From: Erythrobacter sp. F6033 | GTDB taxonomy: Bacteria > Pseudomonadota > Alphaproteobacteria > Sphingomonadales > Sphingomonadaceae | NCBI RefSeq assembly: GCF_023016005.1 | Contig: NZ_JALKAZ010000001.1 | Location: 992,001-1,056,000 of the forward strand | DNA: 64,000 nucleotides | Direction: 5' to 3' | Shown here: in pieces, positions 35,888-44,734 of the stretch | Position numbering within the stretch: position 1 is the stretch's first letter | Layout: each line of letters opens with the position of its first letter | Made by a program: the position numbers and the translations under genes | The notes under the pieces: model-generated | What the model was told of the DNA's origin: nothing | The model's database searches: none | Seen by the model: the letters and a program-made list of their open reading frames with translations, nothing else

Positions 35888-36307
35888 TTACGAAGAGGCG
35901 GTCTTTGTGTCGGATGCGGCAGCGTTTTCCAGCCAGAACAGGCGGGCGCACATGGCTAGCAATGCGATGGAAGCCGTCGCCACCACGGCGAGCGACCAGA
36001 GCGGCACATTCATGCCCACCTTGCGGGCGCGCGGTGCGATAAAGAACAGCGCGATGCCGACTGCAAAGAGCAAGTCCCACCACACCTGCACGCCCCACAT
36101 ATTGGTCGTATGGTTGGTCCACACCGGCAGAAGACCGTCCTGCGCGATGGTGCCCACGCTATAGGCCAGAAATCCGCCGGATAGTGCCGCTGCGATTGCC
36201 GCATTGCCTTTTTCCACCCGGCCAAGCGCGATATATCCGATCACCAGAACAGCGGCGATTATCCCGCCCGCGGCGAGGAATTCAAACGGTGTGGTGAGAG
36301 TAAGCAT
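35888..36307 (-). CDS. Hypothetical four-helix membrane protein under TetR control
   Basis: This 139-residue protein has four membrane helices (near residues 12-30, 38-55, 73-92 and 102-125). The middle section (MWGVQVWWDLLFAVGIALFFIAPRARKVGM) resembles small DUF2834-like proteins, but I hold that assignment loosely. AGGAG lies 7 bases before ATG 36307. It is divergent from the TetR gene, with operator repeats between them, so it is the likely target. Function unknown. Confidence 0.7.
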   Translation of the reverse strand: MLTLTTPFEFLAAGGIIAAVLVIGYIALGRVEKGNAAIAAALSGGFLAYSVGTIAQDGLLPVWTNHTTNMWGVQVWWDLLFAVGIALFFIAPRARKVGMNVPLWSLAVVATASIALLAMCARLFWLENAAASDTKTASS

Positions 36308-36326
36308 GGGCGAATCTCCTGAAATA

Positions 36327-36342
36327 TGTAGCGACTGCTACA
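36327..36342. promoter_or_regulatory. TetR operator 1
   Basis: TGTAGCGACTGCTACA is a perfect inverted repeat (TGTAGC/GCTACA, 4-base centre) 20 bases upstream of the membrane-protein start. The same half-sites and spacing recur at 36359-36374. Confidence 0.75.
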
Positions 36343-36358
36343 CGGGCTTGTAGCGTGA

Positions 36359-36374
36359 TGTAGCACTCGCTACA
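36359..36374. promoter_or_regulatory. TetR operator 2
   Basis: TGTAGCACTCGCTACA repeats the operator-1 pattern, with its centre 32 bp away, and lies 7 bases before the TetR start. A third half-site TGTAGC sits at 36349-36354. Two matched palindromes in a divergent TetR promoter region indicate autoregulation and target repression. Confidence 0.75.
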
Positions 36375-36381
36375 AGAGGGC

Positions 36382-36942
36382 ATGTCCAAATCGTCTTCAA
36401 CGCCCCAAATGTCCAAGGAAACGCTGTTGCCGATGCTGGCCGCCCATGTGCTTGAGCATGGCCTTGGCAATGCCAGTCTTCGCCCACTGGCGAAAGCGGC
36501 TGGCACGAGCGACAGGATGCTTATCTACCATTTCGGCAATAAGCAGACGCTGATCGCGGATCTGCTCGGCTACATCGCCAAAGTCTACTCCGCTTCGCTG
36601 GATGCGGGCATGGGGAAAGAGCAGGCCAAGACCCGACAGGAATGCGTGGCGCGTATTCTAGCCCAAGGCCGCGATCCTGCGATGCAACCGTTTCAGGTCT
36701 TGTGGTGGGAAATCGTCGCCGGGTCGGCGCGCGGTGTCTCCGGTTACAAAGAGGCTGCGCAGGCGATTATGACCGAACTGCTCGGCTGGCTGGAGGGGCA
36801 GATGCCCGATGGTGACCCCGATCCAGTTGGCGGCGCGCGGTACTTGCTGACTTTGATCGAAGGAAGCCTGATGCTCGGCGTGGTCGGCCATGCGCGCACT
36901 GCACGCGAAGGACTGCTTGCGAGTGACCTCTCGTCAAACTAA
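36382..36942 (+). CDS. TetR/AcrR family transcriptional regulator
   Basis: This 186-residue protein has an N-terminal TetR HTH (about residues 10-57; GNASLRPLAKAAGTSDRMLIYHFGNKQTLIADLL) and a C-terminal ligand/dimer domain. AGAGGG precedes ATG 36382 closely; an internal ATG at 36409 is an alternative. It is divergent from the membrane-protein gene across two matched operators. The ligand is unknown. Confidence 0.9.
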   Translation: MSKSSSTPQMSKETLLPMLAAHVLEHGLGNASLRPLAKAAGTSDRMLIYHFGNKQTLIADLLGYIAKVYSASLDAGMGKEQAKTRQECVARILAQGRDPAMQPFQVLWWEIVAGSARGVSGYKEAAQAIMTELLGWLEGQMPDGDPDPVGGARYLLTLIEGSLMLGVVGHARTAREGLLASDLSSN

Positions 36943-36952
36943 GCGTGCGCCT

Positions 36953-38170
36953 ATGAAGAAGACCACCGGAATGGACCGCGCAACCACGCGCAACTGGCGC
37001 CCCGCGACACAGGCTGTGCGCGGCGGCACTTGGCGCAGCGAACATGGCGAAACGAGCGAGGCGATGTTCCTCACCTCGGGCTACACCTACGACGATGCGC
37101 AGACGGTGGCAGACCGGTTTGCGGGTGAGGCGCAAGGCATGACCTATTCGCGCCTTCAAAACCCGACCGTGGCGATGCTGGAAGAGCGGATCGCGCTGCT
37201 TGAAGGGGCAGAGGCGTGCCGCGCGCAAGCTACTGGAATGGCGGCGATGACGGCGGCTTTGTTGTGTCAGCTTTCCGCAGGCGATCACTGCGTTGCTGCC
37301 CGCGCTGCTTTTGGATCATGCCGCTGGCTGGTCGACAATCTGCTGCCGCGTTTCGGCATTGAAACTACGGTGGTCGACAGCGCGGATACTGCCCAGTGGG
37401 AGGCCGCGATCAAGCCGAACACGAAAGTGTTTTTCTTCGAAACACCCGCCAATCCGACGCTGGATATTGTCGATCTGAAAGCGGTCTGCGCGATTGCCAA
37501 GGCGCACGGTATCACCAGCGTGGTCGACAATGCCTTTGCCTCACCCGCCTTGCAGCGCCCGATGGAGTTTGGCGCGGATGTTGTCGCTTACAGCGCGACA
37601 AAGCTGATGGACGGGCAGGGCCGCGTTCTGGCAGGCGCGATTTGCGGCAGCGAAGAATGGGTGCTGGAGACGCTGATGCCGTTTCAACGCAACACCGGGC
37701 CGACGCTTTCAGCGTTTAACGCGTGGGTTGTGCACAAAGGCTTAGAGACGCTCTCAATGCGCGCCCATCAACACAGCCGTAATGCGATTGAGCTTGGCGA
37801 ATTTATGGAAGCCCGCATCGTCAAAGCAGGCGGCGAGATGCGCCATCCCGGTTTGCCGAGCCATGCCGCACACGCGCTTGCGACCGCTCAGATGGACGCG
37901 ACCGGCCCGATCTTCGCCTTTGACGTCCGCACCCGCGAGCGCGCCTTTGCGATGCTCGATGCGCTGGAGCTGATCGATATTTCGAACAATATCGGCGATG
38001 CGCGCAGCCTGATGTGCCATCCGGCCAGCACCACGCATGCGGGCCTGACAGACGAAGCCCGCGCCGAAATGGGCGTGACCGAAGGATTGCTGCGGATAAA
38101 TGTTGGGCTAGAAGACATCGCCGACATTGCTGAGGATATGGACCGAGCGATGAAGGCGGCTGGGATTTAG
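36953..38170 (+). CDS. metZ: O-succinylhomoserine sulfhydrylase / Cys-Met metabolism PLP enzyme
   Basis: This 405-residue enzyme is from the cystathionine gamma-synthase family. TYSRLQNPTVAMLEERIALLEGAE binds PLP phosphate in the dimer, ETPANPT and VVDNAFASP precede the PLP lysine K217 in YSATKLMDGQGR, and a late LMCHPASTTHAGL completes the active site. The ETPANPT/KLMDGQGR pattern favours MetZ, which makes homocysteine from O-succinylhomoserine and sulfide. ATG 36953 fits the family; it follows the TetR stop by 10 bases. Confidence 0.9.
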   Translation: MKKTTGMDRATTRNWRPATQAVRGGTWRSEHGETSEAMFLTSGYTYDDAQTVADRFAGEAQGMTYSRLQNPTVAMLEERIALLEGAEACRAQATGMAAMTAALLCQLSAGDHCVAARAAFGSCRWLVDNLLPRFGIETTVVDSADTAQWEAAIKPNTKVFFFETPANPTLDIVDLKAVCAIAKAHGITSVVDNAFASPALQRPMEFGADVVAYSATKLMDGQGRVLAGAICGSEEWVLETLMPFQRNTGPTLSAFNAWVVHKGLETLSMRAHQHSRNAIELGEFMEARIVKAGGEMRHPGLPSHAAHALATAQMDATGPIFAFDVRTRERAFAMLDALELIDISNNIGDARSLMCHPASTTHAGLTDEARAEMGVTEGLLRINVGLEDIADIAEDMDRAMKAAGI

Positions 38171-38228
38171 GGCCGTACGTTAGACGGCATGCCCTTTTGC
38201 GGACGAATATCGGCTTTTGAACGGTTTA

Positions 38229-38606
38229 TTAGTAAGCCGCTATCGCAATTTTGACCCATGTCCATTCGGGATTTTCAATCTCCGACACCCAAATACTGAC
38301 CTGCGTCTCTGCCTCTTTGACCGGTACGTTTAGGTAGGAAAAACCATTGCTATCACTGATTGAGACGATCTTGCCAGGGCTGCGTATTGTGCCGGTAAAA
38401 CAGGCCACTCCATTCTCGCAGGGTTGATCGCTCACAGTTACTTTTGCTTCCCCTTCGAAGTAAGGCTGTACCCAAAAACAAACGCAGTCATCACTGGCGG
38501 TCACCACGGCTGCTCCGGTGTCCGCAGGAACATTCTCCTCTGCCGTCATGTCTGAGAGAAAAAGAACTGGATGTTCGACTGAGATTTGTAATTGAAATTT
38601 GTTCAT
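38229..38606 (-). CDS. Hypothetical protein
   Basis: I do not recognise this 125-residue protein. It has no signal peptide or membrane segment and is predicted beta-rich (FQLQISVEHPVLFLS, CVCFWVQPYF, TQVSIWVSEIENPEWTWVKIAI). AGGAG lies 5 bases before ATG 38606, which supports translation. Codon use is less GC-biased than in metZ or sulP beside it, so it may be an acquired gene. It stands alone on the minus strand. Confidence 0.62.
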   Translation of the reverse strand: MNKFQLQISVEHPVLFLSDMTAEENVPADTGAAVVTASDDCVCFWVQPYFEGEAKVTVSDQPCENGVACFTGTIRSPGKIVSISDSNGFSYLNVPVKEAETQVSIWVSEIENPEWTWVKIAIAAY

Positions 38607-38820
38607 TTGCTCTCCTGTCGAGCGAATACCAGCGTATCTCTAGCTGAGAGCTGTTTCCATCAAAAAAAGACGGGCTGTTCGAGATGATTGGACGACGTCG
38701 GCGTCGCGAACCTTCCTCACATTGTACGTGGTTGTGCGGTGCAGCATTTGTCTGTAGGGCGCGTTTCGAAATCTCGCCGGACGCTCATCCGGCACCAAGC
38801 ACATTCAAGAAGGCGTCTTT

Positions 38821-40335
38821 ATGACCCAGGACAACAGCTTCGCGGCGACATTCCGCCGCGATTGGCTTGCGCAGCCGCGCCAAGACATTCTCGCCGGTAT
38901 CGTGGTGGCGCTTGCGCTGATCCCGGAAGCGATTGGCTTTGCTTTGATCGCGGGCGTTGATCCCAGCGTTGGCCTCTATGCCAGCGTCGTGATCGCCATG
39001 GTGATTGCGCTGACGGGCGGTCGTCCGGGTATGATCTCCGCCGCGACCGCTGCCGTGGCCGTTGTCGTGATCCCGCTGGTGCGAGATTACGGGGTCGAAT
39101 ACCTCTTTGCCGCGACGATCCTGATGGGCATTTTCCAAGGCATCGCGGCGGTGCTGCGGCTCGACCTGCTGATGCAGTTTGTCAGCCGCTCGGTCATCAC
39201 CGGCTTTGTCAACGCGCTCGCGATCCTGATCTTTATGGCGCAAATTCCGCAGCTTAACCCCTATAATGACGGGGTGACGTGGTACACATTTGCGATGGTC
39301 GCGATTGGCCTGGGCATTATCTACCTGTTCCCGCGCATCACCAAAGCGGTGCCTAGCCCGCTGGTCGCTATCGTCTTGCTGACGGCGGCGGCGGTGTTCT
39401 GGGGACTTCCGGTTAACAATGTCGCGGGCGAGGGCGAACTGCCCGACGGCCTGCCGTTTTTCGCCATTCCGGACGTGCCGCTCACGCTCGAAACGCTGAA
39501 GATTATCGCGCCATACTCGCTGACCATGGCGGCGGTTGGCCTGCTGGAAAGCCTACTCACCGCGCAGATCGTCGACGATATGACGCACACTGACAGCAAC
39601 AAACAGCGCGAGAGCGGCGGTCAGGGCGTTGCCAATATCGCGGCGGCGTTCTTTGGCGGTATGGGCGGCTGTGCGATGATCGGCCAGTCTGTGATCAACG
39701 TAGCATCGGGCGGACGCGGGCGGCTTTCGACCTTTACCGCAGGCGCATTCCTGCTGTTCCTGCTGACCGTGCTCGGTAGCTATGTCGGCCAAGTGCCGAT
39801 GCCCGCGCTCGTCGCGGTGATGATCATGGTGTCGATCGGCACGTTCAGTTGGAACTCGATCCCGAACCTGCGCCGTCATCCGCCCACTAGCTCCTTTGTG
39901 ATGGTGGCAACGGTGGTTGTCGTGGTGTGGACGCACGATTTGGCACTGGGCGTGCTTGTCGGTGTGCTGCTGTCCGGCATCTTCTTTGCCAACAAAGTGC
40001 GCACACTGTTCACGGTTGAACGGGAACGCCGCGAACACAGCGCGGTGTACCGGGTAAGCGGCGAGATTTTCTTCGCCAGCGTCGACAAATTTCAACAAAT
40101 GCTCGGCCCGGAAAGCCAGTATGACGACGCAGCGCACCATGTTGTGATTGATGTATCCAAGGCGCATTTCTGGGACATTTCAGCCATCGGAGCGCTTGAA
40201 AAAGCGGTAGACCGGATGCGCCGCAATGGTCGCCACACGCGGATCGTCGGACTTAATCAGGCAAGCGCGGATTTGTTCGACAAGTTTGCATTGGAAGATC
40301 GCACGGGTCTTGAGATCGGTCTGGCACCGCATTGA
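38821..40335 (+). CDS. SulP family anion permease with C-terminal STAS domain
   Basis: This 504-residue protein has about 10-12 membrane helices with SulP landmarks: [25 protein letters not shown] near the start, then [18 protein letters not shown] cytoplasmic STAS domain (about residues 405-500; [24 protein letters not shown]) follows. SulP proteins carry sulfate, bicarbonate or other anions; the NNVAGEG-type loops do not settle which. AAGAAGG precedes ATG 38821 by 7 bases. A GCCGGAC...ATCCGGC hairpin lies about 30-50 bases upstream. Confidence 0.93.
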   Translation: MTQDNSFAATFRRDWLAQPRQDILAGIVVALALIPEAIGFALIAGVDPSVGLYASVVIAMVIALTGGRPGMISAATAAVAVVVIPLVRDYGVEYLFAATILMGIFQGIAAVLRLDLLMQFVSRSVITGFVNALAILIFMAQIPQLNPYNDGVTWYTFAMVAIGLGIIYLFPRITKAVPSPLVAIVLLTAAAVFWGLPVNNVAGEGELPDGLPFFAIPDVPLTLETLKIIAPYSLTMAAVGLLESLLTAQIVDDMTHTDSNKQRESGGQGVANIAAAFFGGMGGCAMIGQSVINVASGGRGRLSTFTAGAFLLFLLTVLGSYVGQVPMPALVAVMIMVSIGTFSWNSIPNLRRHPPTSSFVMVATVVVVVWTHDLALGVLVGVLLSGIFFANKVRTLFTVERERREHSAVYRVSGEIFFASVDKFQQMLGPESQYDDAAHHVVIDVSKAHFWDISAIGALEKAVDRMRRNGRHTRIVGLNQASADLFDKFALEDRTGLEIGLAPH

Positions 40336-40532
40336 TCCTGAAAAGGCGCGTCCGCGCTGTCATTCTCGCGGCTGTTATCTGAATTTTGTTGGCGAAAGCC
40401 GATCGTCTGCTGACGACCCAATTGTAGCCACTAGGAACCTACCCCGAAATAGCCACAAGCTGTCGCTCCTATTCATAATAAGAAGCAAAGGTTGCTAAGC
40501 AGCCGTCCCGATAAGATCGGAGAAAACACGGG

Positions 40533-41966
40533 ATGTATTTGTTCAGGGGGGCATGTGTTATTGCAGCAATCGTTGCGGCATTGCCTTCCGCTCTTGTCGC
40601 TACTGGCCCCGGATCAGGCTTCCAAGTTGACGAATACTCAGTCGAGCTGCGCCCGGACATTGAAACCCGTGCAATATCTGGCCGCGAAACGATACGTGTT
40701 GAGGCTGTAGAATCTGACCTGAGCGAAATCACTTTTTCTCCCAACGCGCTAACCATCAGTGAAGCGCACATAGATGGATTGCCGGTCGTTGTTCGCTCGG
40801 CCGCCGATGGCATTACTTTCTCGCTTCCCCGTTCGCTTGCGAAAGGTGAGAAAGTCGCCATCACTTTCCAAATGCAAGGCCGTCCTGCTCGCGGAGTCAC
40901 GACTGTGCCAACAGGCGTTTATAGTGGCTATTTTGCATGCGATTGGATGGTCTGCCTGCAAGATGCCCCCGGCGATAAAGCTGATTTGAAGCTCGACCTG
41001 TTCCTTCCTCAAGGTGTAGAATCGCTTGGAGTGGGGCGGCAATACTCATCGCTCGATCTTTCGAATGGTCTCGTTCTGCATCGGTGGCAAAGTAACCGGC
41101 CGACTTCACCCTATTTGTTCGCGTTTGCTGCTGGCGATTTTCCCGAGGAAACCCTTGAAACCCCTTACGGCACTTTGCGCCACTTAAATGCTACTGGAGC
41201 GGATGCCGATCTCGCTGCGCTATTCGCTCAAACGCCGCCCATGGTCGCCTTTTTTGCCGAGAAGGCTGGAATGGCGCTGCCCGATCACAGTTATGTGCAA
41301 CTGCTTGTTCCCGGTCGTGCTGCGCAGGAGACAATGACCTTCTCTCTTATTGGCAAGGGCGAATTGGATATCGAACGCACAGACCCGTCTTCCGCTTGGG
41401 TGATTGCGCATGAACTTGCCCACCAATGGTGGGGAAACCTCGTCACCACTAAAACCTGGCGTGATTTCTGGCTTAACGAAGGGTTTGCCACTTTTATGGT
41501 TGCTGCTTGGAAACAGCATCAATTCGGGGAGGCCGCATACCAAAAAGAGCTCGATGTCTTTCGTAGACGTCACCAGCAGCTCCGCGAACGAGGCTGGGAC
41601 AAGCCTCTGACGTGGAACGGCAGCTATCCTTCGCTCGCTTATCGCAGGGCGGTCCAATATAGTAAGGGGGCGTTGTTTCTTGCAGAATTGAGAGAAACGA
41701 TAGGAGAGGAAGCGTTCTGGGATGGAGTGCGCATTTACACGCGGGAAAACGCGGAGAAAACGGTGACCAGCCGCGATCTCCAAGAGGTCATGGAACAGAC
41801 AAGCCAGCGAGATTTGGCTCCACTATTCAACGAGTGGGTTTTTCCATGTCCATTGAAGATGACGACAAAACGTGAATGCAGGTTGATAGCTGACATTCCG
41901 TTTCCACCCCAATCATGGACATCCGTTGGTGTTTCGCGTTTATTCGGGACCAGACACAAAGGATAA
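40533..41966 (+). CDS. M1 family metallopeptidase with atypical C-terminus
   Basis: This 477-residue protein has a signal peptide (about 1-23) and an N-terminal M1-type beta domain. The catalytic zinc motif is H293-E-L-A-H297...E316 (NEGFA). The usual GAMEN is replaced by a QETMTF motif, as in some short bacterial M1 homologs. After the expected end of the helical domain (LFNEWVF, about residue 436) the frame runs on for about 40 residues with unusual codons (AGG, ATA, AGA, TTA). A slip in the T-run at 41839-41843 would end the protein within a few residues. Function: periplasmic aminopeptidase, inferred. Confidence 0.8.
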   Translation: MYLFRGACVIAAIVAALPSALVATGPGSGFQVDEYSVELRPDIETRAISGRETIRVEAVESDLSEITFSPNALTISEAHIDGLPVVVRSAADGITFSLPRSLAKGEKVAITFQMQGRPARGVTTVPTGVYSGYFACDWMVCLQDAPGDKADLKLDLFLPQGVESLGVGRQYSSLDLSNGLVLHRWQSNRPTSPYLFAFAAGDFPEETLETPYGTLRHLNATGADADLAALFAQTPPMVAFFAEKAGMALPDHSYVQLLVPGRAAQETMTFSLIGKGELDIERTDPSSAWVIAHELAHQWWGNLVTTKTWRDFWLNEGFATFMVAAWKQHQFGEAAYQKELDVFRRRHQQLRERGWDKPLTWNGSYPSLAYRRAVQYSKGALFLAELRETIGEEAFWDGVRIYTRENAEKTVTSRDLQEVMEQTSQRDLAPLFNEWVFPCPLKMTTKRECRLIADIPFPPQSWTSVGVSRLFGTRHKG

Positions 41967-41973
41967 ACATAAC

Positions 41974-42603
41974 ATGGCCAACCGCGTCGAGCTGGTATTC
42001 GATTTCGTCAGTCCCAACGCCTATCTGATCTGGGGCCCGCTGCGCGATGTTATCAAGCGAACGGGAGCGGAGCTGGATGTGGTGCCGGTGTTCCTTGCGG
42101 GCATGCACAAGCTGACGGGCAATGCCCCGCCCATGATCCGCGATGCCGATGTGAAGGGCAAAGTCGAATATTCGATGCTGGAAATGCGCCGCTATATCGA
42201 GAAGCATCAGCTGACGAAGTATAGACTGCACCCGAAGTTTCCGTTCAACTCAATCACGCTCCAACGGATGCTGACAGCGGCGGATCAGGATGGGCGCGGC
42301 GTACAATTTGTCGAGGCCATGCTTCCGGCAATCTGGGAGGAAAGCGTCGACATCACCGATCCCGAAGCTCTCGGCGCGGCGGTGACTGCGGGCGGTTTCG
42401 ATGCCGCCGATCTGTTCGCACGGTCACAAACCGACGAAGTGAAGGGCATGGTTGCCGCCAACACCGATATGGCTGTTGAGCGCGGCGCCTTTGGCATTCC
42501 GACCATGTTCGTAGGCCAAACCGGCGCAGCGCCCGAAACATTTGAAATGTTCTTTGGCAAAGAGCGGCTGGATCAGATCGAAGACGAGCTGACCAAAGGG
42601 TAA
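41974..42603 (+). CDS. 2-hydroxychromene-2-carboxylate isomerase family protein (DsbA fold)
   Basis: This 209-residue protein has a DsbA-like fold with the glutathione-binding Ser (S13) in FDFVSPNAYLIW. A helical insert and the cis-Pro motif GIPTMFV follow near residue 170. The family isomerises 2-hydroxychromene-2-carboxylate with glutathione in naphthalene-type catabolism, but many members act on other substrates. No aromatic-degradation genes surround it, so the specific reaction is uncertain. ATG 41974 follows the M1 stop by 7 bases. Confidence 0.88.
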   Translation: MANRVELVFDFVSPNAYLIWGPLRDVIKRTGAELDVVPVFLAGMHKLTGNAPPMIRDADVKGKVEYSMLEMRRYIEKHQLTKYRLHPKFPFNSITLQRMLTAADQDGRGVQFVEAMLPAIWEESVDITDPEALGAAVTAGGFDAADLFARSQTDEVKGMVAANTDMAVERGAFGIPTMFVGQTGAAPETFEMFFGKERLDQIEDELTKG

Positions 42604-42689
42604 GCCTGCTTTCTTCACAATGGCTTGCGTTCTGTAAGGTATTTCATAGACTTCCATGCGAACGATTCGTAGTTCGTTGGGGGCTTTCT

Positions 42690-44723
42690 ATGAGATTTCT
42701 TCGCTATTGCTTGGCCGTTACTGCAATTCTGGCCAGTCCTCTTGCTGCGCAGGAAGGACCATCAAGTGGGGCCGCAGAGACTGAGAAGGGCACGGCGGAG
42801 CCCGGACTAAGCGAAATTGCTCCTGCTGAAATTGCGGTTGAGAGCTTTGCCGGTCGATCCCGTTTCTGGGGCGCAAAGCTTTCGCCTGACGGGACAAAGA
42901 TGTCCTTTATGCGGCGCCGCGAAGGGGTCATCGAATTCGTCATCAGCGATATCGATACCAAGAAGATCGTGCGCGCGTTCGGCGTCAACAAAAACGATGA
43001 AATCGAATGGTACCGCTGGGCCACGGATGACAAGCTGCTGATCTCGCTGTCCAGCATGGGCGAATTTTTTGGTGAGGAGGTGCGCTTTACACGGCTGCTT
43101 CTGACCCAGCTCAGCACCGGGTCGCTCGACTATCTGTTTGGGAAGACTGGCGTAGTCGAGGGTGACAATGTCATCCATGTCGCAAAAGACGGGTCCCATA
43201 TCCTCGTTGCAATGCAGAAATCGGTCTACGATTACCCCTCTGTGCTGCGCCACGAGCTTAAACCCGATGGCAAAGTGGAAACCGTTCAGAAGCCGCGCGA
43301 GGGCGTTTGGAACTGGGTCGCCGATGATCAAGGCGTGGTTCGCATGGGCACGGGTTGGGCGCGCAAAAGGCTGAGGATTTACTACCGCGAAAACGCCGAT
43401 GCGAAATTGAAGGTCATCGCAAAGCTGAAGGGCAATGATGATGAGGACGGGTACTGGGATGCGCTACAAATCGTCAGCGGATCGGATGAGGGATACGTCC
43501 TGTCCGAAAACGAAAACGGGCGCGTTGGCTTAAGGCGTTTCAACTTTGCCACGCGCGAAGAGGTGGAGACAGTCTACGAAAATCCCAACTGGGACATCGA
43601 CAGAGCCACAATCCGCGACGGCAAACCATTTGCCGCTTTCTACACGGCGGATCGCGATGAAGTGCATTGGTTCGACGAGGCAACGGCAAAGCAATACAAG
43701 GCGCTGCGCAAAGCTCTTGGCGACGTAGAAATCTGGATTGTTTCGCGCTCCAAGGACCATTCGCGGATGTTGGTGTGGGCGGGAAGCGAATCTGATCCTG
43801 GCGTGCTTTATCTTTTCTCGCCCGGCGAAAAGACCATGTCGCAGATCGCCGAATACCGGCCCAAGCTGGATTTCACCCAGCTGGCCAAGCCAAAGCCGGT
43901 CTCATTCAAAGCGCGCGATGGCTGGGACATCAAAGGCTATTTAACGCTGCCGCGAGGGCGAGAGGCGAAAGACTTACCGCTCATCATTATGCCGCATGGC
44001 GGCCCGTATGGCATTCGCGACAAACTGACTTTTAATGACGAGGTTCAGCTGCTCGCCAATCGCGGATATGCGGTTCTGCAGCCGAATTTCCGCGGCTCGG
44101 GCGGATATGGCGATGAATTCTTCGAACTCGGCAAAGGCCAGATTGGTCGCGGGATGCAGGATGATCTGGATGACGCGATGGATTGGGCCGTAAAGGAAGG
44201 TTTCGCCGACAGCGGACGAGTATGCGTCGTTGGTGCGTCTTATGGCGGATATGCGGCGATATGGGCGGTGCTTCGCAATCCCGAAAGATATCGCTGCGCA
44301 GCGAGCTGGGCAGGGGTGACAGATTGGGACCGTATCCTGCGCTATGACCGGCAATTCTTTGGCCGCAGCGGGTTTAAACGGTGGCGCACACGTATTCGCG
44401 GCGAGGGGCAGAAAGACATGAAAGATGTCTCTCCCTATCGCCTGGCCGAACGGCTCAATCGGCCGCTACTATTGGCGCACGGCACGGAAGATCAGGTGGT
44501 GCCTTTCAAACAGTTCAAGCAGTTCGAAAAGGCCACCAGAAAAGCGCCAATGAAACCGACTACTCTGGTGATCGAAGACGAAGGCCACAGCTTCGCCAAA
44601 CCGGAAAGCGAAAAGGCCTGGTATGACGCGCTGATGAAGTTCCTGAACGAGCACAATCCGGCTGATGCGGTGGTGCGGGCAGAGGCTTCTGACGAACCCG
44701 CATCGACCACCGCAGCGCCTTGA
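42690..44723 (+). CDS. S9 family peptidase, secreted; first of a tandem pair
   Basis: This 677-residue protein has a signal peptide (1-20, LAAQ), a seven-bladed-type beta-propeller (about 55-420) and an alpha/beta hydrolase domain. S517 lies in VVGASYGGYAA, the acid follows LLAHGTEDQVV and the His lies in EDEGHSF. It is about as long as, and broadly collinear with, the next gene, so the two are duplicates. They belong to the same broad fold as lasso-peptide isopeptidases (AtxE2-like), but ordinary prolyl oligopeptidase-like enzymes look the same, so no specific role is assigned. Confidence 0.9.
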   Translation: MRFLRYCLAVTAILASPLAAQEGPSSGAAETEKGTAEPGLSEIAPAEIAVESFAGRSRFWGAKLSPDGTKMSFMRRREGVIEFVISDIDTKKIVRAFGVNKNDEIEWYRWATDDKLLISLSSMGEFFGEEVRFTRLLLTQLSTGSLDYLFGKTGVVEGDNVIHVAKDGSHILVAMQKSVYDYPSVLRHELKPDGKVETVQKPREGVWNWVADDQGVVRMGTGWARKRLRIYYRENADAKLKVIAKLKGNDDEDGYWDALQIVSGSDEGYVLSENENGRVGLRRFNFATREEVETVYENPNWDIDRATIRDGKPFAAFYTADRDEVHWFDEATAKQYKALRKALGDVEIWIVSRSKDHSRMLVWAGSESDPGVLYLFSPGEKTMSQIAEYRPKLDFTQLAKPKPVSFKARDGWDIKGYLTLPRGREAKDLPLIIMPHGGPYGIRDKLTFNDEVQLLANRGYAVLQPNFRGSGGYGDEFFELGKGQIGRGMQDDLDDAMDWAVKEGFADSGRVCVVGASYGGYAAIWAVLRNPERYRCAASWAGVTDWDRILRYDRQFFGRSGFKRWRTRIRGEGQKDMKDVSPYRLAERLNRPLLLAHGTEDQVVPFKQFKQFEKATRKAPMKPTTLVIEDEGHSFAKPESEKAWYDALMKFLNEHNPADAVVRAEASDEPASTTAAP

Positions 44724-44734
44724 AACGGACTTCC

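Noticed and set aside
40469..40900. 143-codon minus-strand frame
   Set aside because: Antisense to the start of the M1 peptidase, no ribosome-binding site and low-complexity composition.
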